Positions 8,651-17,934 of a stretch of DNA of 64,000 bases are shown here, one piece after another. The DNA comes from an uncultured Fodinibius sp. GTDB taxonomy: Bacteria; Bacteroidota; Rhodothermia; Balneolales; Balneolaceae. Below the pieces are notes generated by a model. It saw only the letters and a list, made by a program, of their open reading frames with translations, was not told where the DNA came from and ran no database searches. The stretch is taken from contig CAJXMW010000002.1 in assembly GCA_913056235.1 (NCBI GenBank), positions 310,001 to 374,000 of the forward strand. Direction: 5' to 3'. The translations under genes were made by a program, and so were the position numbers. The stretch's first letter is position 1, and every line of letters begins with the position of its first letter.

Positions 8651-9647
8651 GCGTATTACCCAGTAGCATATCTAAAAATTGGCCGCGGATAGCTGAGCTT
8701 GCATTGCGATAAGTGTTGAATTCTACGTGCTCTTCTGTGTCGGTTGTATCAATTTTGATTCCCCAGAGTGGATTCACCGAGGTTGGAAGCATAGCATAAC
8801 GACCGTCGCCGATTACTTTTGCGGTGTCAGGGTGTGTGATAAGAATTCCATCGGATAGTTCATCAAAACGAGCAATATCGTTGTAGAGCGTCGTGCCACG
8901 GAACTTGGCATATTGATCCTGCCAGTTGAGCAAGTTCGTAGATGTGCCTGTGTAAATTTGGGGATCTGTGAAAGGCAATAATCTGACGCCATCGGCATAC
9001 AGGGTATCATCAGAGGTATAGCGAATGCTCCAGAGCAGCTCATTGGCGATCGTTGGCTTTATGATCAGTTTCTCAATGTTGTGATTTCGCTGGGTGCTCA
9101 GCTTTTGGGCTACGATGCTGGCTCGTTGCTGCTGGAACAAAGCAAAAGTCAGATACAAGGGGATCCAGGCAAGAGTAAAATATATGCTCAAGTGCTTTTT
9201 CTTGATGAGTGCCCATCCCAATGCAACTAGCAATACAAGACTGAATAAAGGATCGAAGACCGAGATCAGGTTCCAGGAAAAGCGCGTCTCCCAAAACGGC
9301 CACAGCAGCTGTACGCCATAGCTGGTAAAGGTGTCGGCCAGACCAGCCGTTGCAATCCCGGCCAGGCTATACAGATATATTTCTTTGAATGTGAGTCGAG
9401 CTTTTAAAAACCACCAGAGTAAGATTGTGACAAGCAGGGCGCCCACGGGCATAAAGACAAAGGAGTGGGTGATTGTGCGGTGGAACTCAAGTTGCAGCAA
9501 TGGATCCGAAGCACTGTCGATGAGCACATCCAGATCGGGAAGCATTGCGCCGGCAGCTCCGACTAGGGCAGCAACACGTAACTTCTGGCGTTTTGCGATT
9601 GAGGATGAGGCAGAAGCGCCAATGATTCCATGCGTGATGGGATCCAT
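8640..9647 (-). CDS. Membrane-bound metal-dependent hydrolase, YdjM/LexA-binding family
   Basis: 335 residues of the PF04307 family. The N-terminus MDPITHGIIG, the MLPDLDVL motif and FHRTITHSFVF place the conserved His/Asp residues expected to bind metal. At least four hydrophobic segments follow (ALLVTILLWWFL, LFSLVLLVALGWALI, IYFTLAWIPLYLTFALF). The C-terminal ~140 residues form a soluble domain of unknown role. Proteins of this family sit in the inner membrane and their substrates are mostly unknown. It is tail-to-tail with the LuxC-like gene, sharing 11 bases, so no terminator separates them. Confidence 0.8.
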   Translation of the reverse strand: MDPITHGIIGASASSSIAKRQKLRVAALVGAAGAMLPDLDVLIDSASDPLLQLEFHRTITHSFVFMPVGALLVTILLWWFLKARLTFKEIYLYSLAGIATAGLADTFTSYGVQLLWPFWETRFSWNLISVFDPLFSLVLLVALGWALIKKKHLSIYFTLAWIPLYLTFALFQQQRASIVAQKLSTQRNHNIEKLIIKPTIANELLWSIRYTSDDTLYADGVRLLPFTDPQIYTGTSTNLLNWQDQYAKFRGTTLYNDIARFDELSDGILITHPDTAKVIGDGRYAMLPTSVNPLWGIKIDTTDTEEHVEFNTYRNASSAIRGQFLDMLLGNTLID

Positions 9648-9662
9648 AAATTAACTGTCCAA

Positions 9663-10016
9663 TTAAATGACTTTGCAAATTAGGAGCTGAAACTTATGAA
9701 AACTCTTAGCCATTTCATCCTGAATTTCACCAACAAACTGCTCCACATTTGTATTTATGAAATCATCACTCATGGTTGCAATCTTATTATCGCTGCCAAT
9801 AAACAATCGGTTAATCAAAAAACATATATCCCCGTAATAGTCATTATGACTTTGTTCGGCACTGAGCAGCAATGGGTAACTGATACCAGTTACACTTTGA
9901 AAAGTAACGGTGAGTCCTTTCCCTTTGGGATCCTGGTATAAACCGTCCGCTTTTCGAGTTTTTAGCTTAATTTAAAAACTAAATGCTGGTGAGAGTTATC
10001 AAATGGAAGATCGCCT
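9663..10016 (-). pseudogene. Possible frameshifted small gene downstream of the SpoIIE phosphatase
   Basis: On the minus strand an open stretch runs from about 9953 down to a stop at 9663 and translates as protein-like sequence (DGLYQDPKGKGLTV, LLLSAEQSHNDYYGD, FINTNVEQFVGEIQDEM). It has no ATG or GTG; the first alternative start is a TTG at 9872. A second frame covers its upstream side: it overlaps the end of the phosphatase gene and reads KSEGDLPFDNSHQHLVFKL before stopping near 9958. A one-base shift around 9955-9960 would join the two into one protein of about 120 residues. I do not recognise the family. It could be a decayed gene, a sequencing error, or a chance open frame. The opposite strand also has an open frame (9696-9941), but its composition looks less like protein. 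Confidence 0.35.
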
Positions 10017-11303
10017 TCAGATTTTCTTGATGGCCATGATCGTAATATCATCACTCTGGGAGGCTGTGTTAGCGTGATCTTTAACGGCCTGCAAAATGGT
10101 ATTAAGGATTTCGTTGCAAGGCTTTTGCCGGTTGTCAGATACTAACCGAATAAGCCGATCAAGACCAAATTCTTCTTCTTGCGCATTCATGGCTTCGGTG
10201 ATGCCATCGGTAAACAAAAGAACGAGATCACCAGCAGTTAATGATACTGAAGCTCGTTGATAATCCACCTCTTCCATGATGCCTAAAAGGAGACCCGTTG
10301 ATTCAAGAAACTCAGGTTCATCCTTACCAGAACGGAACAATAGGGGAGCATCATGTCCTCCATTGGCATATTCCAGTGTATTATTATTAGGATCTAAAAT
10401 ACCGTAAAAAAGGGTTGCAAATTTTGTGATTTCAGTACTGTGGTATAGTTGCTTATTGGTTCCTTTCAAACAGTTGCAACAGTCCTCAAATATGATCACC
10501 TGGCTGCGTAGCGTTGCTTGAAGGTTAGCCATAAGCATGGCAGCTGGCATTCCCTTTCCAGTAATGTCTCCGATACAAAATCCAACTTTTTGGGATGACA
10601 AGGTCAAAAAATCATAATAGTCTCCACCAACTGATTTTGCCGGTATGTTTGTGGCCGACAGCTCAAATCCGGATAGTTGGGGTTCATGATTTGGAAGCAG
10701 GCTAAGCTGAATATCTTTAGCCATGCGCATTTCTTCCTGAAGGCTGAACAGTGCTTTTTCTTCCTCATATAACCGTGCATTCTCAATTACCTGGGCAGAC
10801 TGTGATCCAATGATTGATAGCAGGCGCCGATCCTGATCAGAAAAAGGGCGTTCATCTTTCTTGTTAAAGACCGCCAGGTAACCAATCAGGTTACCTTTTG
10901 CAATAAGCGGCACGCACACGATAGATCGGAAGGAATAGGAAGCCTTGCTTAAGTAATTAAAGCGTTCATCCGACTGAATATCGTTGCTCAACAGTACCTT
11001 ACGATGTTTGATCATCCATCCCTTTAAACGCTTATCCAACTTGATTGGAACCCGTTCTGCCGAAGAGTCAAGATGGCGGATCATCGTGTGAAATTCTTCA
11101 GCGCCCGTAGTACGCTCCAGCAAGCTTATTGTTGCCTCCTCAACCCCAAGGTATTTAATACATCGCCGCACAATTTCATCAATAATTGTTTCTACCGGTT
11201 GTGTAGATGTAATAGTAGTGGCAATATCGTTGAGTACCCGCAGCTCATTGACAGCTAGTTGCAGTTCTTTATTCTCTTGAGTTAATAATTCTACACTGGA
11301 CAT
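10017..11303 (-). CDS. GAF-domain SpoIIE/RsbU-type protein phosphatase
   Basis: 428 residues. A short coiled coil (~residues 1-30) precedes a GAF sensor domain (~20-170, with SFRSIVCVPLIAKGNLIGYLAVFNK). A linker helix and a PP2C-like SpoIIE phosphatase domain (~200-428) follow. The phosphatase metal-binding motifs are present: SVGGDYYDF, CIGDITGKGMPAAMLMA, YANGGHDAPL, LLFTDGITEAMN and QSDDITIMA. Such proteins dephosphorylate anti-anti-sigma (STAS) proteins in partner-switching or act on other Ser/Thr phosphoproteins. ATG at 11303 is preferred over the TTG three codons upstream. It is divergent from a Ser/Thr kinase across a 160-base AT-rich gap, a plausible kinase-phosphatase pair. No STAS or anti-sigma gene is recognisable nearby. 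Confidence 0.9.
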   Translation of the reverse strand: MSSVELLTQENKELQLAVNELRVLNDIATTITSTQPVETIIDEIVRRCIKYLGVEEATISLLERTTGAEEFHTMIRHLDSSAERVPIKLDKRLKGWMIKHRKVLLSNDIQSDERFNYLSKASYSFRSIVCVPLIAKGNLIGYLAVFNKKDERPFSDQDRRLLSIIGSQSAQVIENARLYEEEKALFSLQEEMRMAKDIQLSLLPNHEPQLSGFELSATNIPAKSVGGDYYDFLTLSSQKVGFCIGDITGKGMPAAMLMANLQATLRSQVIIFEDCCNCLKGTNKQLYHSTEITKFATLFYGILDPNNNTLEYANGGHDAPLLFRSGKDEPEFLESTGLLLGIMEEVDYQRASVSLTAGDLVLLFTDGITEAMNAQEEEFGLDRLIRLVSDNRQKPCNEILNTILQAVKDHANTASQSDDITIMAIKKI

Positions 11304-11464
11304 GGTTGGCAAGTTTATTTGTGGTGACGGACGAAATGCATAATATTAATATTTACATATAAATTATTAATTATTATAGACTTAAGTATAAAATATATTA
11401 ATTTAATATCTGCAGTAAGGCAAGGCAGAGAGTCGTTTTATTACCAATTAAAAGTGGATGAGGG
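11304..11464. promoter_or_regulatory. AT-rich divergent promoter region
   Basis: A 160-base gap between two divergent signalling genes. It is strongly AT-rich, with TAATATTAATATTTA-like runs in its centre. Both genes must have their promoters here, but I could not pick a single confident -7/-33 pair on either strand. Confidence 0.4.
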
Positions 11465-14005
11465 ATGCTCAAATCTTTTCTGCATTACCAAGTAATTTCG
11501 AAGCTGGGAGAAGGCGGCATGGGAGTGGTATATCATGCCCGCGATACAAAACTCAAGCGCAGTGTTGCCCTTAAGTTTTTGCCCCATCACATTTCCGGTA
11601 ATTCCACCGAACGCAAGCGATTTACACTTGAAGCCCAATCAGCTGCTGCATTGAATCATCCTAATGTAACCCAAGTCTATGCGATAGAGGAAGTTGAAGA
11701 TGAGCTTTTTATTGTGATGGAATATATCGAAGGACAAGAGCTCAAAGAGGCTATAGACGACGGTGCGTTAAGCTTGGATGAAAAATGCACAATAGCTCTT
11801 CAAATAGCTGAGGGTACCAAGGCTGCTCATGATCGGGGAATTATCCATCGTGATATTAAGTCGCGGAATATTATGCTGGACCAAAAGGGGGATGTGAAGA
11901 TCATGGATTTCGGGTTGGCCTATGCGACGGGCACAGCCCATATCACAAAAACGGGGACAACACTGGGAACAGCTGCGTACATGGCGCCGGAACAACTGGC
12001 CGGTGATGAGATGGATGAACGGTCAGATATCTGGGCTTTTGGAATAGTGTCCTATGAGTTGTTTACCGGTGTTCTACCCTTCCAGGGGATTTATGAATCA
12101 GCTTTAATATATGCTATTGCCGAAGAGGAGCCGATCCCGGTTTCGGAGCGAAATCCTGATATTCCCGAACGGATTGATGACGTGATAAGCTTATGCCTGA
12201 CTAAGGATAAGACCGTGCGTTACCAACAAATGGATGCCATTTTAGCAGATCTGACAGCGTCAGCTCCAGCTTCTATCCCCAGAAGTAAACAAAAAGGCTC
12301 AACGAGTAGTCGACGATCAAATCTGTTCAAAGTAACGGGAATAACGTTGGCCGTTTTGGTGCTTTTATTTTTCATCTATCAGTGGAGTGGTATAGCAGCG
12401 CATGGTATCCCAGAAAAAAGATACTTAGCTGTCTTGCCAATAGAGAATATTGGTCAAAATGCCGCTTTGCAGTCGATCTGTGATGGATTGGGAGAGACCT
12501 TCTCCTTTAAGCTTTCTGAGCTCGAAAAGCATGAGGAGTCTTACTGGGTAATGCCTGCTAGCGAAATGCGCGGCGAGCAGGTTCGCAGTGCCCGTCAGGC
12601 GCACCAGATGTTTGGTGTAAACCTGGCTATTCTTTCCAGCATTCAAGCTGTCGAAGATTCAATACGATTAATATTAGAGTTGGTAGATGCCGAAAATGTA
12701 CATCGCTTGGATACCAAGCAAGTTACCGTAGCCGGAAATAACTTTTCGTTGCTAGAGCGGAAAGGCGTTGAGGCAATGCTCCAAATGTTAGATATAAAAA
12801 GAACGACAACTATTGATGAAGTATTAACCGATGGTGGGTCTGCTAACCATGTGGCATATGAATATTATTTGAAAGGACGTGCCAGTTTGCAGAAAAATAA
12901 TAGTTTGGACCAGCTAAAGAATGCCATTCATTTTTTCCAGAAAGCAACCGAAGAAGACCCCCAATTTACGCTGGCATATGCAGGGCTGGGTGAAGCCTTC
13001 TGGCGCACTTTTGAATCTACCGATGATGTCCAGTTAGCAACAAATGCTGAGGTGGTATTACAGCAAGCCCTGCAAATAAATGAGAAGCTGGCGCCGGTAC
13101 AATCGTTATTGGGATTGGTTAACGCCGGAAGAGGTCATTATGAGGCTGCGATCGAGCACTTTAACAGGGCATTGGAGATTGATCCTAACTATACCCAAGC
13201 GTATCGTGAATTGGCAAATACGTACCATGAACAAGGTAAAATTGAAAAAGCTGTGGCTACCTATCGCTATGCCATCGCATTAAAGCCTCAGTTATGGGTG
13301 GGATATAATGATCTTGGATCGTTGTATTTACGGCAGGGGAATTTTGAAAGTGCGGCCGAGCAGTTTAAAAAAGCTATAGAATTAGCTCCTCAAAATGTAA
13401 ACGCTTATTCTAACCTCGGTATAAGCTATCACTTTCAGGGGAAGCTGGATTTAGCTGAGAGTGCCTACCAAAATGCATTAGCTATCAAAAATGATGCGGA
13501 TGTCGCGAGTAATTTGGCTACGCTCTATTATTCAAAAGGCTTATATGAACAGGCAGCACAGATGTATCAGCTTGCCTTGCAGGTGCTGCCTGACCGGTAT
13601 GCCATTTGGGCAAATTTGGCGTCTGCATATGATTTAAGCGGAGACAAACAGCGTGCCCGGGATTCTTATTTAACGGCCATCGAAAAAGGGTTAGATCAGT
13701 TAGCCGTGAATCCCAATGATGCGGAATTGATGGCCGATTTAGCGGCGTATTATTCGGATGTAGAGGACTCGCTGACAGCCCTTAAATACATCAAACAGGC
13801 ACTGGATCACAATGACAGTGATATTATTATTCGTCAACGTGCAGTAACGACCTATGAAAAGCTGGGAATGCGTCAAGAGGCTATCCGGTGGATTACAGGA
13901 GCTATGATTGCAGATATAGAATCGCAGCCCGAGCTTGAGTCACTGGTTGAAGATCCCCGTTATTTGGCGATGAAAGAAAAACTTGATGAAAACAAAAAAC
14001 CATAA
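11465..14005 (+). CDS. Transmembrane Ser/Thr protein kinase with TPR repeats
   Basis: 846 residues. The Hanks-type kinase domain spans ~7-270: Gly-loop GEGGMGVVY, catalytic Lys in VALKFL, HRDIKSRNIMLD loop, DFGLA, and APEQ. A transmembrane helix lies at ~291-310 (LAVLVLLFFIYQW). An FlgO/adenylate-cyclase-associated type domain follows (~325-430, YLAVLPIENIGQN and FGVNLAILSSIQ). Then come about nine TPR repeats (~440-830, e.g. AIEHFNRALEIDPNYTQAYRELA, a classic TPR pair). The arrangement is an intracellular kinase with a large extracytoplasmic TPR sensor. This architecture is common in Balneolota and Rhodothermota. It is divergent from the SpoIIE phosphatase gene. Its substrate is unknown. Confidence 0.93.
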   Translation: MLKSFLHYQVISKLGEGGMGVVYHARDTKLKRSVALKFLPHHISGNSTERKRFTLEAQSAAALNHPNVTQVYAIEEVEDELFIVMEYIEGQELKEAIDDGALSLDEKCTIALQIAEGTKAAHDRGIIHRDIKSRNIMLDQKGDVKIMDFGLAYATGTAHITKTGTTLGTAAYMAPEQLAGDEMDERSDIWAFGIVSYELFTGVLPFQGIYESALIYAIAEEEPIPVSERNPDIPERIDDVISLCLTKDKTVRYQQMDAILADLTASAPASIPRSKQKGSTSSRRSNLFKVTGITLAVLVLLFFIYQWSGIAAHGIPEKRYLAVLPIENIGQNAALQSICDGLGETFSFKLSELEKHEESYWVMPASEMRGEQVRSARQAHQMFGVNLAILSSIQAVEDSIRLILELVDAENVHRLDTKQVTVAGNNFSLLERKGVEAMLQMLDIKRTTTIDEVLTDGGSANHVAYEYYLKGRASLQKNNSLDQLKNAIHFFQKATEEDPQFTLAYAGLGEAFWRTFESTDDVQLATNAEVVLQQALQINEKLAPVQSLLGLVNAGRGHYEAAIEHFNRALEIDPNYTQAYRELANTYHEQGKIEKAVATYRYAIALKPQLWVGYNDLGSLYLRQGNFESAAEQFKKAIELAPQNVNAYSNLGISYHFQGKLDLAESAYQNALAIKNDADVASNLATLYYSKGLYEQAAQMYQLALQVLPDRYAIWANLASAYDLSGDKQRARDSYLTAIEKGLDQLAVNPNDAELMADLAAYYSDVEDSLTALKYIKQALDHNDSDIIIRQRAVTTYEKLGMRQEAIRWITGAMIADIESQPELESLVEDPRYLAMKEKLDENKKP

Positions 14006-14056
14006 GTTAGGGCTTGGGATTTATAGGTTCGGCTTTAAACAAAAAGAGGAAAGCTC

Positions 14057-14503
14057 ATGCGTAATAAATATGCACTAACAATATTAATATTGACCTTTTG
14101 CATGGTTTCTGCTGGTTTCATGCCGTCAGATTTTTTTTCGGAGGTTATGGCAACGATCAAAGTGACTATCGAAAAGGATAGAGATACTGATGTCTGGAGA
14201 GTTCGTGATAAGGAGGGAAATAATAGGGGCACATTAAAGGTCGGAAAGAAAGATAAAATCTACTGGCAGGCGAAGGGGTCGGATATGAGGTTTACCTTTT
14301 CCAAACCAGTGGATGATTATTTTACCTACAGCGAAGGGCAGTTTTTGGATGGCAAGAGTCAGCTTATTGGACGTAGTAAAATGTTGCAATTAACCGTGAA
14401 ATCTGATGCGCCACCTGACACATTAATCTATGAAGTGTATGTTGTTGCAGCTGATACACTGGTTGTGGGTAATTCCCCGCCCAAACTCATTATTAAACGA
14501 TGA
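14057..14503 (+). CDS. Exported cupredoxin-like hypothetical protein
   Basis: 148 residues, family not recognised. A signal peptide or membrane anchor is likely at residues 1-20 (ALTILILTFCMVSAGF). The rest is beta-rich: alternating hydrophobic strands such as IYWQAKGSDMRFTFSKP and a final LIYEVYVVAADTLVVGNSPPKLIIK. This pattern resembles cupredoxin-type beta sandwiches, but no full set of copper ligands is visible, so copper binding is not supported. A good Shine-Dalgarno (AGAGGAAAG) precedes the ATG at 14057. It follows the kinase gene by 51 bases and may be co-transcribed with it. It ends exactly where the convergent methyltransferase gene ends. Confidence 0.65.
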   Translation: MRNKYALTILILTFCMVSAGFMPSDFFSEVMATIKVTIEKDRDTDVWRVRDKEGNNRGTLKVGKKDKIYWQAKGSDMRFTFSKPVDDYFTYSEGQFLDGKSQLIGRSKMLQLTVKSDAPPDTLIYEVYVVAADTLVVGNSPPKLIIKR

Positions 14504-15127
14504 TCAATCTGCTGTCGGCTTTTGAAATACGACATAGAAATTTCGGCCTGATTTCTTGGGATCGTTGATCAGCGTGAAACCCGCTGTAGTCAACTCTTTA
14601 ACAACGGTTTTGGCCGTTACTCCATGCTGACTTCCGGAGTCGCGTCCCTCGGGCTCTGCCTCGGAACTGCGCGGTTCAAAGTCGATAATGGCCAGCCTGC
14701 CGCCGGGTTTGAGGGATTTGTACAAACTTTCATTAAATGATTTAGGATTATCAATATGATGATAAACGCGGCGCATATAGAGTCCGTTGCAGCACTCGGC
14801 GGGAAGATTGGTACGGCGGGGAGCTCCTTCGATAACCTCCACGTTGGAAAGATTGCTTTCTTCAACAGCATCCCGGAGTTCGCGCAGGGAGGAGGAGCCC
14901 AGCTCGGTGCTGTATATTTTGCCTTCCGGGCCGATAGTCTCGGCGATGGCCAGTGTTTGATCGCCATCTCCGGCCCCGATATCAGCAACTATTGCCCCCT
15001 CCTCGATTTGCAGAACTTCGATCAGCCACTCAACATCCGACTGGTTACCGGGCGCTTGGCTGCAGGCGGTTGAAATTGTGGACAAGAGGGTAAATAGGAC
15101 GAATGTCGCGGTTCGTAGGTTCTTCAT
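14504..15127 (-). CDS. Lipoprotein SAM-dependent methyltransferase
   Basis: 207 residues. The N-terminus is a lipoprotein signal peptide with lipobox STAC (Cys22). After it comes a class I methyltransferase fold: motif I VADIGAGDGDQTLAIAE, an acidic strand-2 end (YSTELG), and LKPGGRLAIIDFEPR for the post-motif region. It resembles exported methyltransferases annotated in several Bacteroidota and Proteobacteria. SAM is not normally available in the periplasm, so the localisation is a puzzle. The gene is tail-to-tail with the cupredoxin-like gene with no spacer. Enzyme class is confident; substrate and location are inferred. Confidence 0.82.
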   Translation of the reverse strand: MKNLRTATFVLFTLLSTISTACSQAPGNQSDVEWLIEVLQIEEGAIVADIGAGDGDQTLAIAETIGPEGKIYSTELGSSSLRELRDAVEESNLSNVEVIEGAPRRTNLPAECCNGLYMRRVYHHIDNPKSFNESLYKSLKPGGRLAIIDFEPRSSEAEPEGRDSGSQHGVTAKTVVKELTTAGFTLINDPKKSGRNFYVVFQKPTAD

Positions 15128-15393
15128 CGTATTCTTCTATTTCATGTAATTATGGATTGTCGGCTCATATTTCGTTCGTCTGGGTTTGCAGTACGACCTT
15201 TTACAAGGTTGAAAAACGGTTTTTCAATGGCAAGGATTGCAAGGATTACCGGCGGCTTGGCACGTTTGTACAAATGACTTATCATGGGATGTTGATACTC
15301 TGGAATCACCAAAAAGTACTACGAGAATATTAGATAACGGTTTGCTTCTAATAGAAGAGGCTGAATAGTACAAGCCTGATTTGTGTTACAAAA

Positions 15394-16521
15394 TTGAATG
15401 CTAATAAGAGTTCTGTTATGGGAAATAACATCTCGCGTAAAGATTTTATTCGAAAATTGGGTAGCACAGTGGCAGGAGGTTCTCTACTATCGGCCGTGGG
15501 ATTCCCATCGGTTTTACTGCCGCATAAAGAAGAGGCACTGGGTGTAGCCTTGCTGGGATTAGGTAATTATGCCGGTGGACAACTGGCTCCGGGTCTGCAG
15601 CAAACAAAGCACTGTGAACTCCGTGGCATCGTAACCGGTACGCCATCCAAGATTCCGAAGTGGCAGGAACAGTACTCAATTCCGGATAAGAATGTATATA
15701 CCTACGAAACCATGGATGAGCTGGCTAATAACGATGATATTGACGTTGTTTACGTGGTGACGCCGCCCGGGCTGCATGCCAAGTATTCGATTGCTGCGGC
15801 CGAGGCGGGCAAGCATGTCTGGTGTGAAAAGCCGATGGCTATGAATGTGGAGGAGTGTCAATCAATTATTGATGCGACCAACCGCAATGGGGTGGAACTG
15901 ATGATTGGCTATCGACTGCAGCACGAGCCCAATACCCAGACGATTATGGAATGGGCAGCGGAGGAGCCGTATGGCCCTATCCAGAATCTGGAAACTGGTG
16001 CAGGCTACAGCGGTTCTCACGGGCCGGACAGCTGGCGACGTGATGCTGAGCTTGGCGGTGGCGCACTTTATGATATGGGCGTTTATCCGATCAATGCAGC
16101 GCGATATTCTACGGGGATGGAGCCTGTGGCGGTACGCGGCCGTCAATGGTCAGAGCGAAACATCTATGATGAAGTGGATGAGTTTACCGAATTTGAGCTC
16201 CAGTTTCCCGGCGGTGTGATTGCCAAAGGGGAGACCAGCTTTGGCAAGTCTATGAACTATCTACGGATCGACTGTCGTGACGGCGGGTACAAGTTAGAGC
16301 CGTTTCAATCCTATAGCGGTGTCCAGGGCGAAACGAGTGACGGTAAAACACTGCCGCCGCATTCCCGGGACCAGCAGGCGCGCCAGATGGATGACGATGC
16401 GTTGGCCATCATGAAGGGCAGGGAGCCCATTGTGCCCGGAGAAGAAGGGTTAAAAGATATTCGTATTGTCAGGGCTATCATGGAATCCTCCGAGAAAGAT
16501 CGGGCTTGGATTGAGCTGTAG
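15394..16521 (+). CDS. Gfo/Idh/MocA-family oxidoreductase with export signal
   Basis: 375 residues. The N-terminus carries a Tat-like signal (ISRKDFIRKLGSTVAGG), with Arg-Lys in place of the twin arginines. The Rossmann domain follows (VALLGLGNYAGG, DVVYVVTPPGLHAKYSIAAAEAGKHVWCEKPMA). The EKP motif carries the conserved catalytic Lys of this family. The C-terminal beta-sheet domain includes GGGALYDMGVYPINAARY. The closest known layout is glucose-fructose oxidoreductase, a periplasmic enzyme with tightly bound NADP. It probably oxidises or reduces a sugar outside the cytoplasm. ATG at 15418, with an AAGAG sequence upstream, is an equally good start and would put the Tat motif nearer the N-terminus. 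The gene stands alone. Confidence 0.88.
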   Translation: MNANKSSVMGNNISRKDFIRKLGSTVAGGSLLSAVGFPSVLLPHKEEALGVALLGLGNYAGGQLAPGLQQTKHCELRGIVTGTPSKIPKWQEQYSIPDKNVYTYETMDELANNDDIDVVYVVTPPGLHAKYSIAAAEAGKHVWCEKPMAMNVEECQSIIDATNRNGVELMIGYRLQHEPNTQTIMEWAAEEPYGPIQNLETGAGYSGSHGPDSWRRDAELGGGALYDMGVYPINAARYSTGMEPVAVRGRQWSERNIYDEVDEFTEFELQFPGGVIAKGETSFGKSMNYLRIDCRDGGYKLEPFQSYSGVQGETSDGKTLPPHSRDQQARQMDDDALAIMKGREPIVPGEEGLKDIRIVRAIMESSEKDRAWIEL

Positions 16522-16715
16522 GTGAAGAAAGGGGAAAGTAGCACAATAATTCTTAAGCCCTTTAAAACCTCGTTTCTATCTTTGAAGGAGTTCTACTTCT
16601 GAACCGACAACGGGAGGAAACGCTTTCAGAGCATGTCAGATCTAGTTATTGATAAGAATAAAAATCGATTCCGGGCTAAACTATTAGAGCAGAACGCTAA
16701 AATTGGGGAGCTTTA

Positions 16716-17777
16716 CTAAAAACGATCAGTAATTTTCTTAGCCACAGTCCGGGCACTCTCAACAGCTCCATCCATATATCCCGGGAAGGCCTGGGCTGTT
16801 TCTGAACCGGCAACTAGCAGGGAATGATCCCAGTACCATTTTTGGAATATTGGTTCTCCGTTATGTTGATGGGGTAGAATGTGTTGCTGGTAATTGGCAA
16901 ATGTATAGGGCTCTTCTCTCCAGACCGTTTCGTGGTATGACAAATAATTATCGACCTTACTGCCATAGAATTTCTGCAGGTGATCTATGGTCAGTTCTCG
17001 TCGTTCCTTTTTGGAGAGTGAATGGTAAGCCTCATTCATGAAGCCTTTGAGCGCAAATTGAGAGCCTTCTTGGTTGGAGTGGTCATATAATTCGGTAATG
17101 GGACCGGCATTACTCATGATTGTTCCACTGGTATTCTCTTTACGCCAAAAAGGGGTACGGTAGGATAGTGCTACTTTAATTGAGTCAGCCATCCAGGTAT
17201 GGGTTTGAGCGGCGATATCAGTGAGAGAGGAGGGCAGGGTGGGCAAAAATGAAATATGCTCGTGCAGCAGCTTTGGTGGGAGTGTCAATATTACGATATC
17301 GGCGTTAAACCGGCTTTGTGTTGTTTCAATTTGTACAGCACGATCGTTTTGCTGGATGGATGTCACCGCCTGCCCAAGTTCAACTGAACAGTTGTTCAAC
17401 TTTTGCTTAAGTGTTTGGATAAGATTGTCGGAACCGCCCTCGATACGGTAAGTGGGATCTTCATTTTCAGGAAGTTGCACCAGCTGAGGAGGTGAGGTTG
17501 AGATAGGTTCATAATAGGCTTTGTTGCCCATAAACTGCTCAAAAATCCCAATATCCAGCTGTTCGAGCAGGTTGATCAAATGTGTATGCTTTTTACCGAG
17601 CCATGTAGCGCCCATCTCTAGCGGTGGTTCGTCATCATATCGGCAGGTTAGGATACGTCCCCCCAGACGGTTTCGTGCTTCCAGGATGGTAGATTGATAG
17701 CCTTTTTGTTCTAGCAAGTAAGCGGTAGTAAGACCGGCAAGGCCACCGCCGACGATTACAATATCAGGTTTGTTCAT
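16716..17777 (-). CDS. FAD-dependent amine oxidase family protein
   Basis: 353 residues of the flavin-containing amine oxidoreductase family (PF01593). The dinucleotide-binding motif GGGLAGLTTAYLLEQKG and the family signature EARNRLGGRI are at the N-terminus. The C-terminal FAD motif is SETAQAFPGYMDGAVESA. At 353 residues it is shorter than plant or animal monoamine oxidases (450-520), but similar to bacterial family members. Substrates of this family include amines, phytoene-type polyenes and protoporphyrinogen; nothing here decides between them. It is preceded by about 190 bases without genes and stands alone. Confidence 0.85.
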   Translation of the reverse strand: MNKPDIVIVGGGLAGLTTAYLLEQKGYQSTILEARNRLGGRILTCRYDDEPPLEMGATWLGKKHTHLINLLEQLDIGIFEQFMGNKAYYEPISTSPPQLVQLPENEDPTYRIEGGSDNLIQTLKQKLNNCSVELGQAVTSIQQNDRAVQIETTQSRFNADIVILTLPPKLLHEHISFLPTLPSSLTDIAAQTHTWMADSIKVALSYRTPFWRKENTSGTIMSNAGPITELYDHSNQEGSQFALKGFMNEAYHSLSKKERRELTIDHLQKFYGSKVDNYLSYHETVWREEPYTFANYQQHILPHQHNGEPIFQKWYWDHSLLVAGSETAQAFPGYMDGAVESARTVAKKITDRF

Positions 17778-17934
17778 CTGATGGGTAAATGATTATCTCT
17801 ATTATTTCCAAAGTTAGGCTTCAGCCTAATCAAAGCTTATACAATATAAATAATTCGCAATTGGCAAATAATTTGTGAGTCCCAATTAAAGGAGCATGTG
17901 CTGCTTAAAGTGAGGGCATTTGTAGAATCTCTTG

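Noticed and set aside
9696-9941. Plus-strand open frame of 81 codons
   Set aside because: It lies opposite the more protein-like minus-strand stretch, has a hydrophobic low-complexity translation and no convincing ribosome site.
15103-15333. Plus-strand open frame of 76 codons upstream of the Gfo/Idh gene
   Set aside because: It overlaps the start of the methyltransferase gene, its translation is rich in Ser, Tyr and Cys without domain pattern, and nothing supports expression.
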